NCBI RefSeq assembly: GCF_000759835.1
Contig: NZ_BBNB01000004.1
Location: forward strand, 111,212 to 175,211
DNA length: 64,000 nucleotides
Source: Citrobacter sedlakii NBRC 105722
GTDB taxonomy: Bacteria > Pseudomonadota > Gammaproteobacteria > Enterobacterales > Enterobacteriaceae
Reading direction: 5' to 3'
Made by a program: the position numbers and the translations under genes. Each line of letters starts with the position of its first letter. Positions within the stretch are counted from its first letter, which is position 1. The notes beneath the pieces were generated by a model. It had not been told where the DNA came from and made no database searches. It saw nothing but the letters and a program-made list of their open reading frames with translations. This document shows, piece after piece, positions 48,231-59,552 of the stretch.

Positions 48231-48252
48231 CTCGATCGCTCGATCTTTACAC

Positions 48253-48696
48253 TTATTTGAGTAAATTAATCCACGATCCCAGCCAGGCTTCCGCTGGATC
48301 TTCCGGTATGTCGTGATCGAGAATGTTGATCTTCAGCGTTTCGCCAAGCTGTTTTGCTCCTGCGCCCTTCATTTCTGTTTCTATCTTTTCGATTGCGCCA
48401 CAGAAAGTGTCATATTCGCGGCTACCGATGCCCACTGCGCCAAAACGAACCTGTGAGAGATCGGGAGTCTGCGCCTGAAGATCGTCATAGAAAGGCACCA
48501 GGTTGTCCGGAATGTCCCCTGCGCCATGTGTGGAACTGATTATCAGCCAGATCCCGGAGAGTGAGAGATCCTCTAATAGCGGGCCGTGCAGGGTTTCGGT
48601 TGAAAAACCGGCGTCTTCCAGCTTTTCTGCCAGGTGTTCCGCTACGTATTCCGCACCGCCAAGGGTGCTGCCGCTGATAAGGGTAATATCTGCCAT
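48253..48696 (-). CDS. mioC: Flavodoxin-like protein MioC
   Basis: A 147-residue FMN-binding protein of the flavodoxin fold (SGSTLGGAEYVAEHLAEKL phosphate loop, STHGAGDIPDN). E. coli MioC is reported to support biotin synthase in vitro. The gene reads into oriC, and its transcription can affect initiation. The ATG at 48696 gives the E. coli N-terminus MADITLISG; a 5-codon extension is ignored. Confidence 0.97.
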   Translation of the reverse strand: MADITLISGSTLGGAEYVAEHLAEKLEDAGFSTETLHGPLLEDLSLSGIWLIISSTHGAGDIPDNLVPFYDDLQAQTPDLSQVRFGAVGIGSREYDTFCGAIEKIETEMKGAGAKQLGETLKINILDHDIPEDPAEAWLGSWINLLK

Positions 48697-48786
48697 GGAT
48701 CGCTCGCTCATCTAAAGAGGCGGGTATTGTACGCTGTGAGCGAGCTGGGATCTACCTGTGGAAAAATGTGGGATTAAAAAAGCCGT

Positions 48787-49245
48787 TCATGGCTTGATGG
48801 TGCGCATAATCGGGTTCTGCAAGACGATCAGCGTTTCGGTGGACTGAATTTCATCAATTGTTTGGATCTTGTTGATAAGTACATGCTGGAGCGCGTCGAT
48901 CGATTTGCACATGACCTTTATAAAGATGCTGTAGTGCCCGGTGGTGTAATACGCTTCAGTGACCTCATCAAGACTTTCCAGCCTGGCCAGCGCAGAGGGA
49001 TAGTCTTTCGCGCTTTTAAGGATAATGCCGATGAAGCAGCCAACGTCATAACCCAACTGTTTAGGACTGACATCGATGCGTGCGCCGGTGATGATCCCTG
49101 CCTGCTTCATCTTTTCTACACGTACGTGAATGGTCCCGGGACTTACGCCAAACTGTTTTGCCAGTTCGGCGTAGGCGGTGCGGGCATTTTCCATTAAAGC
49201 GTCGAGGATGCCGCGGTCCAGATTGTCGATCTGATAATTTTCCAT
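48787..49245 (-). CDS. asnC: Transcriptional regulator AsnC (Lrp family)
   Basis: A 152-residue Lrp/AsnC-type regulator with an N-terminal winged HTH (LMENARTAYAELAKQFGVSPGTIHVRVEKM, about 16-45) and a C-terminal RAM ligand-binding domain. It activates asnA, divergently transcribed 151 bp away, in an asparagine-sensitive manner, and controls itself. The shared gap 49246-49396 holds both promoters. Confidence 0.97.
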   Translation of the reverse strand: MENYQIDNLDRGILDALMENARTAYAELAKQFGVSPGTIHVRVEKMKQAGIITGARIDVSPKQLGYDVGCFIGIILKSAKDYPSALARLESLDEVTEAYYTTGHYSIFIKVMCKSIDALQHVLINKIQTIDEIQSTETLIVLQNPIMRTIKP

Positions 49246-49396
49246 AGGTTTTTCTTATGTTGATTAATGATTCACTCTATTTTAGACCCGATTTTTATCG
49301 AATTAAAATCGGCAACGGCTTTTTGTTTGTGGATTATTGAATAATGACCGCATTCTGTTGCTTAATCAGAGGCAACAGGACGCAGGAGTAAATACA

Positions 49397-50389
49397 ATGA
49401 AAACCGCTTATATCGCCAAACAACGTCAAATTAGCTTCGTGAAATCGCACTTCTCTCGCCAGTTGGAAGAGCGTCTGGGTCTGATTGAAGTCCAGGCGCC
49501 GATTCTCAGCCGGGTTGGTGATGGCACGCAGGATAACTTGTCAGGCTGTGAAAAAGCGGTACAGGTTAAAGTGAAGGCGTTGCCTGAAGCCCAGTTTGAA
49601 GTGGTGCATTCACTGGCCAAGTGGAAACGTCAGACACTGGGACAACACGACTTCAGCGCGGGCGAAGGGCTGTACACGCACATGAAAGCGCTGCGCCCGG
49701 ATGAAGACCGACTTTCCCCGCTTCACTCGGTCTATGTCGATCAGTGGGACTGGGAGCGCGTCATGGGTGACGGCGAGCGTCAATTCTCCACCCTGAAAAG
49801 CACGGTAGAGGCGATCTGGGCAGGGATTAAGACGACCGAAGCTGCCGTAAGCAAAGAGTTTGGTCTGGCGCCGTTCCTGCCGGATCAGATCCAGTTTGTT
49901 CATAGCCAGGAATTGCTGGCGCGTTACCCGGATCTCGATGCCAAAGGCCGCGAGCGGGCGATCGCCAAAGAACTGGGCGCAGTATTTCTGGTCGGCATTG
50001 GCGGGAAACTGAGCGACGGTCATCGTCACGACGTTCGCGCCCCGGATTACGACGACTGGAGTTCCGATTCCGATCTGGGCTATGCCGGTCTGAACGGCGA
50101 TATTCTGGTGTGGAACCCGGTTCTTGAAGACGCTTTTGAGCTGTCTTCAATGGGGATCCGCGTTGATGCCGACGCGCTGAAACGCCAGCTTAAACTGACC
50201 GGCGATGAAGATCGTCTGAGCCTGGAGTGGCACCAGGCGCTGTTGCGCGGTGAAATGCCGCAAACTATCGGCGGTGGTATCGGCCAGTCCCGTCTGACCA
50301 TGTTGTTACTGCAACTGCCGCACATTGGTCAGGTTCAGTGCGGCGTGTGGCCAGCGCAGGTGCGTGAAAGCGTCTCGTCTCTGCTGTAA
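49397..50389 (+). CDS. asnA: Aspartate-ammonia ligase (asparagine synthetase A)
   Basis: The 330-residue ammonia-dependent asparagine synthetase, structurally a class II aminoacyl-tRNA synthetase-like fold. It starts [19 protein letters not shown] at an ATG preceded by CAGGAG, and ends with the class II motif 3-like [15 protein letters not shown] 20-codon upstream open extension is not supported. It is divergent from asnC and convergent with viaA, with only four bases between the stops. Confidence 0.98.
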   Translation: MKTAYIAKQRQISFVKSHFSRQLEERLGLIEVQAPILSRVGDGTQDNLSGCEKAVQVKVKALPEAQFEVVHSLAKWKRQTLGQHDFSAGEGLYTHMKALRPDEDRLSPLHSVYVDQWDWERVMGDGERQFSTLKSTVEAIWAGIKTTEAAVSKEFGLAPFLPDQIQFVHSQELLARYPDLDAKGRERAIAKELGAVFLVGIGGKLSDGHRHDVRAPDYDDWSSDSDLGYAGLNGDILVWNPVLEDAFELSSMGIRVDADALKRQLKLTGDEDRLSLEWHQALLRGEMPQTIGGGIGQSRLTMLLLQLPHIGQVQCGVWPAQVRESVSSLL

Positions 50390-50393
50390 TTCT

Positions 50394-51845
50394 CTAGCGC
50401 CGCCAGCGTCTCAGCAGGCGGCTTCGCATCCCGGTGTCAAAGCGCCAGATATGATCGAAAATACGCATGATGCCGGGTTTGCCATGCGCGGACATCGCTA
50501 CCGCATGAAACCGATGTTGATGAACGCGCTGGAGTTCCTCTACCTGACTTATCACGTCATCCGGCAGGCGCTGGGCAATAAAGTCCGAAATCACCACCGC
50601 GTCGGCATCAGACCACTCCCGTCCATCCATCCGTTCAATGATGGCGCGAAAACAGCTGGCGATATCCGTACCGCCGCGAAAGCGCTGGCTTAAAAAGCGA
50701 ATCGCCTGTTCGATACCTTCCGGCCCGGAAAGCTCATAACGCACCACTTCAGTGGAAAACAACATAATAACGCAGCGACGGTTATCGGCGAGTGCGATGC
50801 GCATCAACGCCAGGCAAAACGCCTTTGCGCACTGTTCGTTGAAGCCGCCCATGGAACCAGACGTGTCCACACAGACGATAAACGGTCCGCGCGGCTGCTC
50901 GTCGACAGCCTGGTGAACCACCGGCCGCTCGGTGACTTTTTCGCGCCAGGCCTCGCCCTGCAGACGGTAAGTGAGCAGTTGCTTTTCCAGGAGCCGCCGA
51001 TAAAACTCATATTCCAGCTCTGTAATGCCGAGCGTCGCCAGTTCCGGTGGCAGCAGACGCAGAATGTCATCACTCTGTTGAATGCCATCAACCTGCTCAG
51101 GCACCGTCGCGGGTTCGCGCACCAGCGTGCGGAAAGTCTCCATTGGCGCGTCCTTACGCGGGACGGATTTCGCCTCTCTGGAGCGCCCTAACTGTTCCGC
51201 CAGCCGCTGAAGCTCTGGCTGATCGGCCAGGAAGTCGCCGTATTTGACGATCAATTGATAATCGCCGCGCCTGAGCTGTCCGGCGCTCATGTCCCACAGG
51301 CGACCTGCCGCGGTATCGTTTTCCGCCAGCACGGGATCCAACTGGCCGCTGAGGATCATTCTTTCCTGAACCTTACTGAGTAACTGCTCGCGTTCTTCTT
51401 CCAGCAACTGCTGGTTTAACGTGGTGGCTTGCACGACCAGGCTTAAGCGCCAGCGCTGGAGAAAAAGCGTATGCAGGGCAGGGGTAAACACCGCATTGTT
51501 GTCCACCAGCTGCTGCGCCTGCGCGGCCCAGGGAGAATGTAATCGGTGCAGCAGCGCGAGAATGCGCGGAAGCTGCACGACGAACTGAGCGCTGGAGAGA
51601 AGCTGGCTCTGCTGGTAGCACATCACCTCCTCCGTGAGCGCCGGCGGCACCCTCGTATCTTTTAGCCGACTACGTAACGCTTCACGCCAGCGCGGGAGAT
51701 CGTTCGTTATCGCTGTTTTCAGGCGGGGAAATTTTTCAAAGAACACAGCCAACTGCGGCGAGGCCAGTAGTGCGAGGATCATCTCTTCGATCATCCCCTC
51801 TTCGCTGACGGCTAACATCACATTCAGCGTATCCAGCGTCAGCAT
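50394..51845 (-). CDS. viaA: ViaA, VWA-domain partner of RavA
   Basis: A 483-residue protein with a long helical N-terminal region and a C-terminal von Willebrand A domain. The MIDAS motif is DTSGSMGG (near 328), with the later Thr (GGTDIASCF) and Asp (ISDF). It stimulates the ATPase of RavA; the pair acts at the inner membrane with respiratory complexes and modulates aminoglycoside sensitivity in E. coli. The start overlaps the ravA end by 7 bp. Confidence 0.96.
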   Translation of the reverse strand: MLTLDTLNVMLAVSEEGMIEEMILALLASPQLAVFFEKFPRLKTAITNDLPRWREALRSRLKDTRVPPALTEEVMCYQQSQLLSSAQFVVQLPRILALLHRLHSPWAAQAQQLVDNNAVFTPALHTLFLQRWRLSLVVQATTLNQQLLEEEREQLLSKVQERMILSGQLDPVLAENDTAAGRLWDMSAGQLRRGDYQLIVKYGDFLADQPELQRLAEQLGRSREAKSVPRKDAPMETFRTLVREPATVPEQVDGIQQSDDILRLLPPELATLGITELEYEFYRRLLEKQLLTYRLQGEAWREKVTERPVVHQAVDEQPRGPFIVCVDTSGSMGGFNEQCAKAFCLALMRIALADNRRCVIMLFSTEVVRYELSGPEGIEQAIRFLSQRFRGGTDIASCFRAIIERMDGREWSDADAVVISDFIAQRLPDDVISQVEELQRVHQHRFHAVAMSAHGKPGIMRIFDHIWRFDTGMRSRLLRRWRR

Positions 51846-53335
51846 TGTTGCGCCTGACGGATCTGCTCACCAACGTCCTGCAGGCTGGCTTCAATGCGCC
51901 CCAGCCAGTCGCTATGAATGAACAGGCATTTTTGCTGCTCGCTAAAGCGGGTATGTTGCAGATGCCAGTCGTTAGCCAATTCTTCCAGCTGTTGTTTGAT
52001 TTCGCCGGGCATGGCTTCTTCAGAGGAACCGGGGAGCGCCAGACGTGTGCCCTGTAAGCTGACATCGCGCACAACCAGATGCTGAGCGCTATCCACCTCC
52101 ATGTTCAGCGTCTGGGCAAATCCTATCCCGTTGAGTTTACCGCGGATCTCTCCACCTTTCGCCAGCCACTGCTCCAGCGCGCTACGTTCAAAAGCGATGT
52201 GGATCACTTCCATATCGTGCAGCTTCAGCGGCTGTTGTAGCAGTAGGGTCAGGGATGAGGCGGTGATGTCAGGCGGCAAGTCGTAATGTGGACGGCGGCT
52301 GAACATGCCGCCCTGGCGAATGACGGTAAATGCGGTTTTATCGCTTTGTTGCTGTTGAAGCTGAATGCGCCGCTGGACGATACCGGCAAGGCGTGTCAGC
52401 ATTGCCTGCTGCTGCCAGGCGTGCCCGGTCATCAATATTTCGAGCTGTTGTTGCATCAAATTCAGGCTCTGGGCGTCGTACCACAGACAATCTTTCAGCA
52501 GAATAAGATCGATTGGCGCCACCGCGTCGCGTCCGCTGAAGAAGGCGCTGGCCTGCAACAGGCGTATGGCTTTCTTCCAGCGTCGGTCAGAAACATAGGG
52601 CGCGTTGGGGACATTTTCCAGCTGCTGGCGCAGGGTAAAAACCAGCTCAAATACATGATCGGGCAGCAAAACCGCGCCAATCTCCTTTTGCCACTGATGA
52701 TACTCATCATCGCTAATCTGGAGCGACGCGGCGACGGGGTTTTCATTTTCGTCCTGCAGGCTGGTCAGCATGGCGCGGAAGTTGGTTTTGTCCTGGACTT
52801 TATCCAGCCACAGGCGGATCAGCATACGGTCATACAATGCTTCCAGACTGCTGTCCGCCTCCGGCAGTTCGTTGGACGCCGCCACCAGCAGGCGCATCGG
52901 AATTTTTTCTTCATGCGCGCCGTTACGAAAATGGCGTTCATTGATGGCGGTTAACAGCGTGTTCAGAATGGCCGGACCCGCTTTCCAGATCTCATCAAGA
53001 AAAACGATTTCAGCTTCGGGCAGATACCCGGCGGTTAAGCGTTCGTAGCGGCCTTCATCTTTTAGCGCCTGAATGGAAAGAGGTCCAAAAACCTCTTCCG
53101 GCGTGGAAAAACGGGTCATCAGATATTCGAACGCGCGCGCATTCTGGAACGCGAATTTCAGCCGGCGCGCGATCAGGCTTTTAGCTATTCCTGGCGGGCC
53201 GAGCAGGAAAACGCTCTCGCCGCTCAGGGCCGCCAGCAGACAAAGTCGAATGGCGTGGCTGCGCTCAAACAATCCTTTTTCCAGCGCACTGCTCAGACGT
53301 GAAATTCTTTCTGCTAAGAGATGTGGGTGAGCCAT
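51839..53335 (-). CDS. ravA: RavA, MoxR-type AAA+ ATPase
   Basis: A 498-residue MoxR-family AAA+ protein, with Walker [10 protein letters not shown] (about 42-50), Walker [11 protein letters not shown] (about 108-117) and a C-terminal triple-helical and LARA domain. In E. coli the hexamer cages the lysine decarboxylase LdcI. It is first in the ravA-viaA operon and divergent from kup. Confidence 0.96.
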   Translation of the reverse strand: MAHPHLLAERISRLSSALEKGLFERSHAIRLCLLAALSGESVFLLGPPGIAKSLIARRLKFAFQNARAFEYLMTRFSTPEEVFGPLSIQALKDEGRYERLTAGYLPEAEIVFLDEIWKAGPAILNTLLTAINERHFRNGAHEEKIPMRLLVAASNELPEADSSLEALYDRMLIRLWLDKVQDKTNFRAMLTSLQDENENPVAASLQISDDEYHQWQKEIGAVLLPDHVFELVFTLRQQLENVPNAPYVSDRRWKKAIRLLQASAFFSGRDAVAPIDLILLKDCLWYDAQSLNLMQQQLEILMTGHAWQQQAMLTRLAGIVQRRIQLQQQQSDKTAFTVIRQGGMFSRRPHYDLPPDITASSLTLLLQQPLKLHDMEVIHIAFERSALEQWLAKGGEIRGKLNGIGFAQTLNMEVDSAQHLVVRDVSLQGTRLALPGSSEEAMPGEIKQQLEELANDWHLQHTRFSEQQKCLFIHSDWLGRIEASLQDVGEQIRQAQQC

Positions 53336-53556
53336 AATAGAGTGGCGTCCTTCTGTAAAAAGTACTGCGTTAACAGCGAGTATAGACGTTTCGCTCCGTG
53401 GGCTGAACGGGTCCGGGAGGTGGATTTATTTTTTTTGAGCCAGGTTAATCTGGACTCATTTAGGGGTACGATTTTGCGATTAATCGTGCATACTGTGCGC
53501 TTTTTTGTGGGCCAAGGGACCAGGTACACATTTCTTTTATAACGAAAGACTAGTCT

Positions 53557-55425
53557 ATGAGCACTGATAAAAAGCAATCATTGTCTGCGATTACGCTCGC
53601 GGCCATTGGGGTTGTCTACGGTGATATTGGTACCAGCCCACTTTATACACTTCGTGAATGTTTGTCCGGTCAGTTTGGTTTTGGCGTTGAACGCGATGCC
53701 GTGTTTGGCTTCCTGTCGCTAATTTTCTGGCTGCTGATCTTTGTTGTTTCCATTAAGTATCTGACCTTCGTCATGCGCGCGGATAACGCCGGTGAAGGGG
53801 GGATCCTGACGCTGATGTCGCTCGCCGGGCGGAATACCTCTGCGCGAACGACCTCCCTGTTGGTGATCATGGGGCTGATCGGCGGCAGCTTTTTCTATGG
53901 CGAGGTCGTGATCACTCCAGCCATCTCGGTGATGTCGGCCATTGAAGGTCTGGAAATTGTCGCGCCGCAGTTAGATACCTGGATTGTACCGCTGTCGATT
54001 GTCGTCCTGACGCTGCTGTTTATGATTCAGAAGCACGGTACCGGGATGGTAGGCAAATTGTTCGCGCCGATTATGCTGACCTGGTTCCTGGTTCTGGCGG
54101 TGCTGGGCGTGCGCAGTATTATCGGTAATCCGGAAGTCCTGCACGCATTAAACCCGATGTGGGCGGTACATTTCTTCCTTGAATATAAAACCGTCTCCTT
54201 TATTGCGCTGGGCGCGGTAGTGCTGTCGATCACCGGTGTGGAAGCGCTGTATGCCGATATGGGGCACTTTGGTAAGTTTCCGATTCGCCTGGCGTGGTTT
54301 TCGGTGGTGCTGCCTTCGCTGGTACTGAACTACTTTGGTCAGGGGGCGTTGTTGTTGAAGCAACCGGAAGCGATCAAAAACCCGTTCTTCCTGCTGGCGC
54401 CTGACTGGGCGCTGATCCCGCTGCTGATCCTTGCTGCGCTGGCGACCGTTATCGCCTCGCAGGCGGTCATTTCCGGCGTTTTCTCGCTCACTCGCCAGGC
54501 GGTTCGTCTGGGATATCTGTCACCGATGCGCATTATTCACACATCCGAAATGGAGTCCGGGCAGATCTACATTCCGTTTGTGAACTGGATGCTCTATATC
54601 GCGGTGGTGATCGTTATTGTCAGCTTCGAGCATTCCAGCAACCTGGCGGCGGCATACGGTATTGCCGTTACCGGTACGATGGTACTGACATCTATTCTGT
54701 CCACCACCGTGGCGCGTAAAAACTGGCACTGGAATAAGTACTTTGTGGCGCTGATTCTGGTGGCGTTCCTGTGCATCGATATTCCGTTGTTTTCCGCCAA
54801 CCTCGATAAACTTCTGTCCGGCGGCTGGCTGCCGCTTTCTCTGGGGCTGGTGATGTTCACTATCATGACCACCTGGAAAAGCGAACGCTTCCGTCTGCTG
54901 CGCCGTATGCATGAGCACGGAAACTCGCTGGAAGCGATGATCGCTTCGCTGGAAAAATCGCCGCCGGTGCGTGTGCCGGGGACGGCGGTGTATATGTCCC
55001 GTGCGCTGAATGTGATCCCCTTTGCGTTAATGCATAACCTGAAGCATAACAAGGTGCTGCACGAACGGGTGATCCTGCTGACGTTGCGAACCGAAGATGC
55101 GCCGTATGTGCATAACGTCCGCCGCGTACAGATTGAGCAGCTGTCGCCGACCTTCTGGCGCGTGGTGGCCAGCTACGGCTGGCGCGAAACGCCAAATGTA
55201 GAGGAAGTGTTCCACCGTTGCGGTCTGGAAGGGCTGAGCTGCCGGATGATGGAGACGTCGTTCTTTATGTCGCACGAGTCGTTAATTATCGGCAAGCGCC
55301 CCTGGTACTTGCGCCTGCGGGGCAAACTGTATCTTATTTTGCAACGTAACGCCCTGCGTGCGCCTGACCAGTTTGAGATCCCGCCTAACCGCGTCATTGA
55401 GTTAGGCACCCAGGTCGAGATTTAA
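53557..55425 (+). CDS. kup: Low-affinity potassium transporter Kup (TrkD)
   Basis: The 622-residue K+/H+ symporter of the KUP family. About twelve transmembrane helices fill residues 12-450 ([15 protein letters not shown] signature, about 20-34), and a hydrophilic C-terminal cytoplasmic domain follows. The length equals E. coli Kup (622). The 221-bp gap before it includes the divergent ravA promoter. A REP element follows the stop. Confidence 0.98.
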   Translation: MSTDKKQSLSAITLAAIGVVYGDIGTSPLYTLRECLSGQFGFGVERDAVFGFLSLIFWLLIFVVSIKYLTFVMRADNAGEGGILTLMSLAGRNTSARTTSLLVIMGLIGGSFFYGEVVITPAISVMSAIEGLEIVAPQLDTWIVPLSIVVLTLLFMIQKHGTGMVGKLFAPIMLTWFLVLAVLGVRSIIGNPEVLHALNPMWAVHFFLEYKTVSFIALGAVVLSITGVEALYADMGHFGKFPIRLAWFSVVLPSLVLNYFGQGALLLKQPEAIKNPFFLLAPDWALIPLLILAALATVIASQAVISGVFSLTRQAVRLGYLSPMRIIHTSEMESGQIYIPFVNWMLYIAVVIVIVSFEHSSNLAAAYGIAVTGTMVLTSILSTTVARKNWHWNKYFVALILVAFLCIDIPLFSANLDKLLSGGWLPLSLGLVMFTIMTTWKSERFRLLRRMHEHGNSLEAMIASLEKSPPVRVPGTAVYMSRALNVIPFALMHNLKHNKVLHERVILLTLRTEDAPYVHNVRRVQIEQLSPTFWRVVASYGWRETPNVEEVFHRCGLEGLSCRMMETSFFMSHESLIIGKRPWYLRLRGKLYLILQRNALRAPDQFEIPPNRVIELGTQVEI

Positions 55426-55436
55426 GTTTGCTTGAA

Positions 55437-55466
55437 ATGCCGGGTGGCGCTTCGCTTACCCGGCAT
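55437..55466. repeat. REP element after kup
   Basis: ATGCCGGGT...ACCCGGCAT, a 9-bp perfect stem around GGCGCTTCGCTT, a classic repetitive extragenic palindrome 11 bp after the kup stop. Confidence 0.8.
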
Positions 55467-55511
55467 ACTCCCCGCTTTATCTTCCCGCCCATATGACGCT
55501 CTGTTTCACGT

Positions 55512-55527
55512 AGCGAAACGTTTCGAC
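55512..55527. promoter_or_regulatory. Upstream RbsR-type operator
   Basis: AGCGAAACGTTTCGAC contains the perfect 12-bp palindrome CGAAACGTTTCG (55514-55525), identical to the core of the downstream site. It lies about 110 bp before rbsD. Confidence 0.7.
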
Positions 55528-55590
55528 TCCGATCACAAATCTGTTACGTCATGATGGTTTTCTGAACACCGTTAAGATAAAACTGATGTC

Positions 55591-55606
55591 AGCGAAACGT
55601 TTCGCT
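55591..55606. promoter_or_regulatory. Main RbsR operator of the ribose operon
   Basis: AGCGAAACGTTTCGCT is a perfect 16-bp palindrome of LacI-family type. It lies just downstream of a possible -10 (TAAGAT, 55573-55578) and 15 bp before the rbsD ATG, well placed to block transcription start. Confidence 0.85.
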
Positions 55607-55621
55607 AGTGGAGCAAGAAAA

Positions 55622-56041
55622 ATGAAGAAAGGCGCAGTACTTAACTCTGAGATTTCATCGGTGATTTCCCGTCTGGGACATACCGATACGCTGGTAGTGT
55701 GTGACGCAGGTTTACCCATCCCAAACAGTACAACGCGTATCGATATGGCATTAACCCAGGGCGTACCTTCGTTCATGCAGGTACTGGAGGTTGTCACCCG
55801 TGAGATGCAGGTTGAGTCGGCCATTCTCGCGACGGAAATAAAACAACATAATCCGCAACTCCACGAAGCGTTGCTCAATTCTCTTGAGCAGCTGCAGCAA
55901 CACCAGGGAAACACTATTGAAATTCGTTACACCACGCATGAACACTTTAAACAACAAACCGCAGACAGTCAGGCGGTAATTCGCAGCGGGGAGTGTTCCC
56001 CGTATGCGAATATCATTCTCTGTGCCGGCGTCACTTTCTGA
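55622..56041 (+). CDS. rbsD: D-ribose pyranase RbsD
   Basis: A 139-residue enzyme that interconverts the pyranose and furanose forms of ribose, so that RbsK can use it. It starts [22 protein letters not shown], with the conserved catalytic His in RLGHTD and the tail [15 protein letters not shown]. First gene of rbsDACBK-R. A 12-codon open extension upstream overlaps the operator and is rejected. Confidence 0.98.
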   Translation: MKKGAVLNSEISSVISRLGHTDTLVVCDAGLPIPNSTTRIDMALTQGVPSFMQVLEVVTREMQVESAILATEIKQHNPQLHEALLNSLEQLQQHQGNTIEIRYTTHEHFKQQTADSQAVIRSGECSPYANIILCAGVTF

Positions 56042-56048
56042 GGCCACC

Positions 56049-57554
56049 ATGGACGCATTACTGCAACTCAAAGGGATCGATAAGTCGTTCCCGGGCGTGA
56101 AGGCGCTTTCCGGCGCCGCACTCAACGTCTATCCGGGCCGCGTGATGGCGCTGGTGGGCGAGAACGGTGCGGGCAAATCCACCATGATGAAAGTGCTGAC
56201 CGGTATCTATACCCGCGATGCGGGGTCATTGGTATGGCTGGGGAAAGAGACCACTTTTAACGGACCGAAATCTTCGCAAGAAGCCGGGATCGGCATCATT
56301 CACCAGGAACTGAACCTGATCCCACAGCTCACCATTGCGGAGAACATCTTTCTTGGTCGCGAATTTGTTAACCGTTTTGGCAAAATCGACTGGAAAAAAA
56401 TGTATGCCGAAGCGGATCAACTGTTAGCGAAGCTCAACCTGCGCTTTAAGAGCGATCGGCTGGTAGGGGAGCTGTCGATTGGCGATCAGCAGATGGTCGA
56501 GATCGCCAAAGTGCTGAGCTTTGAGTCCAGAGTCATCATCATGGATGAACCGACCGACGCTTTGACCGATACCGAAACCGAATCTCTTTTCCGCGTTATC
56601 CGCGAGCTGAAATCGCAGGGGCGCGGCATTGTCTATATCTCCCACCGCATGAAAGAGATTTTCGAGATCTGCGACGACGTCACCGTTTTCCGTGACGGGC
56701 AGTTTATTGCCGAACGGGAAGTGGCCTCGCTGACCGAAGATTCACTGATTGAAATGATGGTGGGGCGCAAGCTGGAAGATCAGTATCCGCGGCTGGATAA
56801 AGCGCCGGGCGACGTGCGTCTGAAAGTCGACAGCCTGTGCGGCCCCGGCGTGAACAATGTCTCGTTTACCTTACGCAAAGGGGAGATCCTCGGCGTGTCC
56901 GGATTGATGGGGGCAGGCCGTACCGAGCTGATGAAAGTGCTGTACGGGGCACTGCCGCGCACCAGCGGTAACGTGACGCTCGACGGGCACGAAGTGATCA
57001 CCCGCGCGCCACAGGACGGACTGGCGAATGGCATTGTCTATATCTCCGAAGACCGCAAACGCGACGGCTTAGTGTTGGGGATGTCAGTGAAAGAGAACAT
57101 GTCACTGACCGCGCTGCGCTATTTCAGCCGTGCCGGCGGCAGCCTGAAGCATAAAGATGAGCAACAGGCGGTGAGCGATTTTATCCGTCTCTTTAACGTC
57201 AAAACCCCGTCGATGGAGCAGGCGATTGGCCTGTTGTCCGGCGGGAATCAGCAGAAAGTGGCGATTGCCCGCGGGCTGATGACCCGCCCTAAAGTGTTGA
57301 TTCTTGATGAGCCTACCCGCGGCGTCGACGTGGGCGCCAAAAAAGAAATTTATCAGCTGATCAACCAGTTTAAGGCCGATGGCCTGAGCATCATTCTGGT
57401 CTCCTCTGAGATGCCAGAAGTATTAGGCATGAGCGATCGCATTATCGTCATGCATGAAGGGCATCTCGGCGGTGAATTCACTCGCGAGCAGGCCACCCAG
57501 GAAGTTCTGATGGCTGCCGCTGTGGGCAAGCTTAATCGCGTGAATCAGGAGTAA
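56049..57554 (+). CDS. rbsA: Ribose ABC transporter ATP-binding protein RbsA
   Basis: A 501-residue ATPase with two ABC domains. The first has Walker [10 protein letters not shown] (near 37-45) and Walker [16 protein letters not shown]. The second has a degenerate Walker A (GLMGAGRTE) but an intact signature [15 protein letters not shown], as in all sugar transporters of this class. The ATG at 56049 gives the family start [15 protein letters not shown]. It lies 7 bp after rbsD and 5 bp before rbsC. Confidence 0.98.
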   Translation: MDALLQLKGIDKSFPGVKALSGAALNVYPGRVMALVGENGAGKSTMMKVLTGIYTRDAGSLVWLGKETTFNGPKSSQEAGIGIIHQELNLIPQLTIAENIFLGREFVNRFGKIDWKKMYAEADQLLAKLNLRFKSDRLVGELSIGDQQMVEIAKVLSFESRVIIMDEPTDALTDTETESLFRVIRELKSQGRGIVYISHRMKEIFEICDDVTVFRDGQFIAEREVASLTEDSLIEMMVGRKLEDQYPRLDKAPGDVRLKVDSLCGPGVNNVSFTLRKGEILGVSGLMGAGRTELMKVLYGALPRTSGNVTLDGHEVITRAPQDGLANGIVYISEDRKRDGLVLGMSVKENMSLTALRYFSRAGGSLKHKDEQQAVSDFIRLFNVKTPSMEQAIGLLSGGNQQKVAIARGLMTRPKVLILDEPTRGVDVGAKKEIYQLINQFKADGLSIILVSSEMPEVLGMSDRIIVMHEGHLGGEFTREQATQEVLMAAAVGKLNRVNQE

Positions 57555-57559
57555 AAAAA

Positions 57560-58525
57560 ATGACTACCCAGGCTGTTTCTGGTCGCCGTTATTTCACCAA
57601 AGCGTGGTTGATGGAGCAGAAGTCGCTCATTGCGCTGTTGGTGCTGATCGCGATTGTATCGACCTTAAGCCCTAACTTTTTTACCGTTAATAACCTGTTC
57701 AACATTCTTCAGCAGACCTCCGTAAACGCCATTATGGCGGTCGGGATGACGCTGGTGATTTTGACGTCGGGTATCGATCTGTCCGTCGGTTCCCTGCTGG
57801 CACTCACCGGCGCCGTTGCCGCTTCCATTGTTGGGCTGGAGGTGAACGCGCTGGTGGCCGTTGCCGCCGCGCTGGCATTAGGTGCCGCCGTGGGCGCGGT
57901 GACTGGCGTTATCGTGGCGAAAGGGCGAGTACAGGCGTTTATCGCCACGCTGGTAATGATGCTGCTGTTACGTGGCGTGACGATGGTTTACACCAACGGA
58001 AGCCCGGTGAATACCGGCTTTACCGAAAACGCCGATCTGTTTGGCTGGTTCGGTATTGGCCGTCCGCTGGGTGTTCCGACGCCGGTGTGGATCATGGGGA
58101 TTGTCTTCCTGGCGGCGTGGTACATGCTGCACCATACCCGGCTGGGCCGCTATATTTACGCGCTGGGCGGTAACGAAGCGGCAACCCGCTTGTCCGGTAT
58201 CAGCGTCAGTAAAATCAAAATTATCGTTTATTCGCTCTGCGGCCTGCTGGCGTCGCTGGCGGGCATCATTGAAGTGGCGCGTCTTTCCTCCGCGCAGCCT
58301 ACAGCCGGGACGGGCTATGAACTCGACGCCATTGCGGCTGTTGTGCTTGGCGGGACCAGTCTGGCGGGAGGTAAAGGGCGCATTGTTGGGACCTTGATCG
58401 GCGCATTGATTCTTGGTTTCCTGAATAATGGTTTGAATTTGTTAGGTGTTTCCTCCTATTACCAGATGATCGTCAAAGCGGTGGTGATATTGCTGGCGGT
58501 ACTGGTAGACAACAAAAAGCAGTAA
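57560..58525 (+). CDS. rbsC: Ribose ABC transporter permease RbsC
   Basis: A 321-residue inner-membrane permease with about eight to ten hydrophobic helices and the conserved GIDLSVGSLLALTGAVAA (about 71-88) and GLLASLAGIIEVARL segments of the BPD-type family 2. It works as a dimer with RbsA and receives ribose from RbsB. The length equals E. coli RbsC. Confidence 0.98.
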   Translation: MTTQAVSGRRYFTKAWLMEQKSLIALLVLIAIVSTLSPNFFTVNNLFNILQQTSVNAIMAVGMTLVILTSGIDLSVGSLLALTGAVAASIVGLEVNALVAVAAALALGAAVGAVTGVIVAKGRVQAFIATLVMMLLLRGVTMVYTNGSPVNTGFTENADLFGWFGIGRPLGVPTPVWIMGIVFLAAWYMLHHTRLGRYIYALGGNEAATRLSGISVSKIKIIVYSLCGLLASLAGIIEVARLSSAQPTAGTGYELDAIAAVVLGGTSLAGGKGRIVGTLIGALILGFLNNGLNLLGVSSYYQMIVKAVVILLAVLVDNKKQ

Positions 58526-58549
58526 CAACGACTACAGGACATCTTAAAT

Positions 58550-59440
58550 ATGAACATGAAAAAACTGGCTACCCTGGTTTCAGCTGTTGCGCTAAGCGCC
58601 ACCGTAAGCGCGAATGCGATGGCGAAAGATACCATTGCGCTGGTGGTCTCCACGCTGAACAACCCGTTCTTTGTTTCCCTGAAAGATGGGGCGCAGAAAG
58701 AAGCCGATAAGTTGGGCTACAACCTGGTGGTGCTGGATTCCCAGAATAACCCGGCGAAAGAGCTGGCGAACGTTCAGGACTTAACCGTTCGTGGCACTAA
58801 AATCCTGCTGATTAACCCAACTGATTCCGACGCGGTAGGTAATGCCGTGAAGATGGCAAACCAGGCGAAGATCCCGGTCATCACCCTTGACCGCCAGGCG
58901 ACGAAAGGCGATGTTGTCAGCCACATCGCGTCTGACAACGTGTTGGGCGGCAAAATCGCGGGCGACTACATTGCGAAGAAAGCTGGCGAAGGCGCGAAAG
59001 TCATTGAATTGCAGGGCATAGCCGGTACATCTGCGGCGCGTGAACGTGGCGAAGGTTTCCAGCAGGCGGTCGCCGCACACAAATTTAATGTACTGGCCAG
59101 CCAGCCAGCTGACTTCGACCGCACTAAAGGTCTGAACGTAATGCAGAACCTGCTGACCGCGCATCCGGACGTGCAGGCGGTATTCGCTCAGAATGACGAG
59201 ATGGCGCTGGGCGCACTGCGTGCGCTGCAAACCGCCGGTAAATCTGATGTGATGGTCGTCGGATTTGACGGCACGCCAGATGGCGAGAAAGCGGTAAATG
59301 ATGGCAAACTGGCTGCGACTATCGCTCAGTTACCTGACCAGATCGGCGCGAAAGGCGTAGAAACGGCAGACAAAGTACTGAAAGGCGAGAAAGTTCAGGC
59401 CAAATACCCGGTTGACCTGAAGCTGGTCATTAAGCAGTAG
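58550..59440 (+). CDS. rbsB: Periplasmic D-ribose-binding protein RbsB
   Basis: A 296-residue binding protein with a 25-residue signal peptide ([18 protein letters not shown]), followed by [24 protein letters not shown]. It delivers ribose to RbsC and to the Trg chemoreceptor. It has the two-domain periplasmic-binding fold related to LacI regulators, with ligand residues such as the Asp and Arg in LDRQATKGD. Two hairpins separate it from rbsK. Confidence 0.98.
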   Translation: MNMKKLATLVSAVALSATVSANAMAKDTIALVVSTLNNPFFVSLKDGAQKEADKLGYNLVVLDSQNNPAKELANVQDLTVRGTKILLINPTDSDAVGNAVKMANQAKIPVITLDRQATKGDVVSHIASDNVLGGKIAGDYIAKKAGEGAKVIELQGIAGTSAARERGEGFQQAVAAHKFNVLASQPADFDRTKGLNVMQNLLTAHPDVQAVFAQNDEMALGALRALQTAGKSDVMVVGFDGTPDGEKAVNDGKLAATIAQLPDQIGAKGVETADKVLKGEKVQAKYPVDLKLVIKQ

Positions 59441-59448
59441 TAGGCGAT

Positions 59449-59471
59449 TCAGACGACCTCGCGTCGTCTGA
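59449..59471 (+). terminator. Hairpin 1 between rbsB and rbsK
   Basis: A perfect 9-bp stem (TCAGACGAC/GTCGTCTGA) with a 5-nt loop, without a T-run. It begins 9 bp after the rbsB stop and likely protects the upstream message. Confidence 0.6.
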
Positions 59472-59506
59472 GGGACATCAAATAAAGAAAAGTAAAGTGT
59501 GGCATA

Positions 59507-59530
59507 CGCCACCGGGTCACACCGGTGGCG
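59507..59530 (+). terminator. Hairpin 2 between rbsB and rbsK
   Basis: A perfect 9-bp GC-rich stem (CGCCACCGG/CCGGTGGCG) with a 6-nt loop, 22 bp before the rbsK start. It may lower rbsK expression relative to rbsB. Confidence 0.55.
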
Positions 59531-59552
59531 CTCTCTGATGGACACCCCGAAC

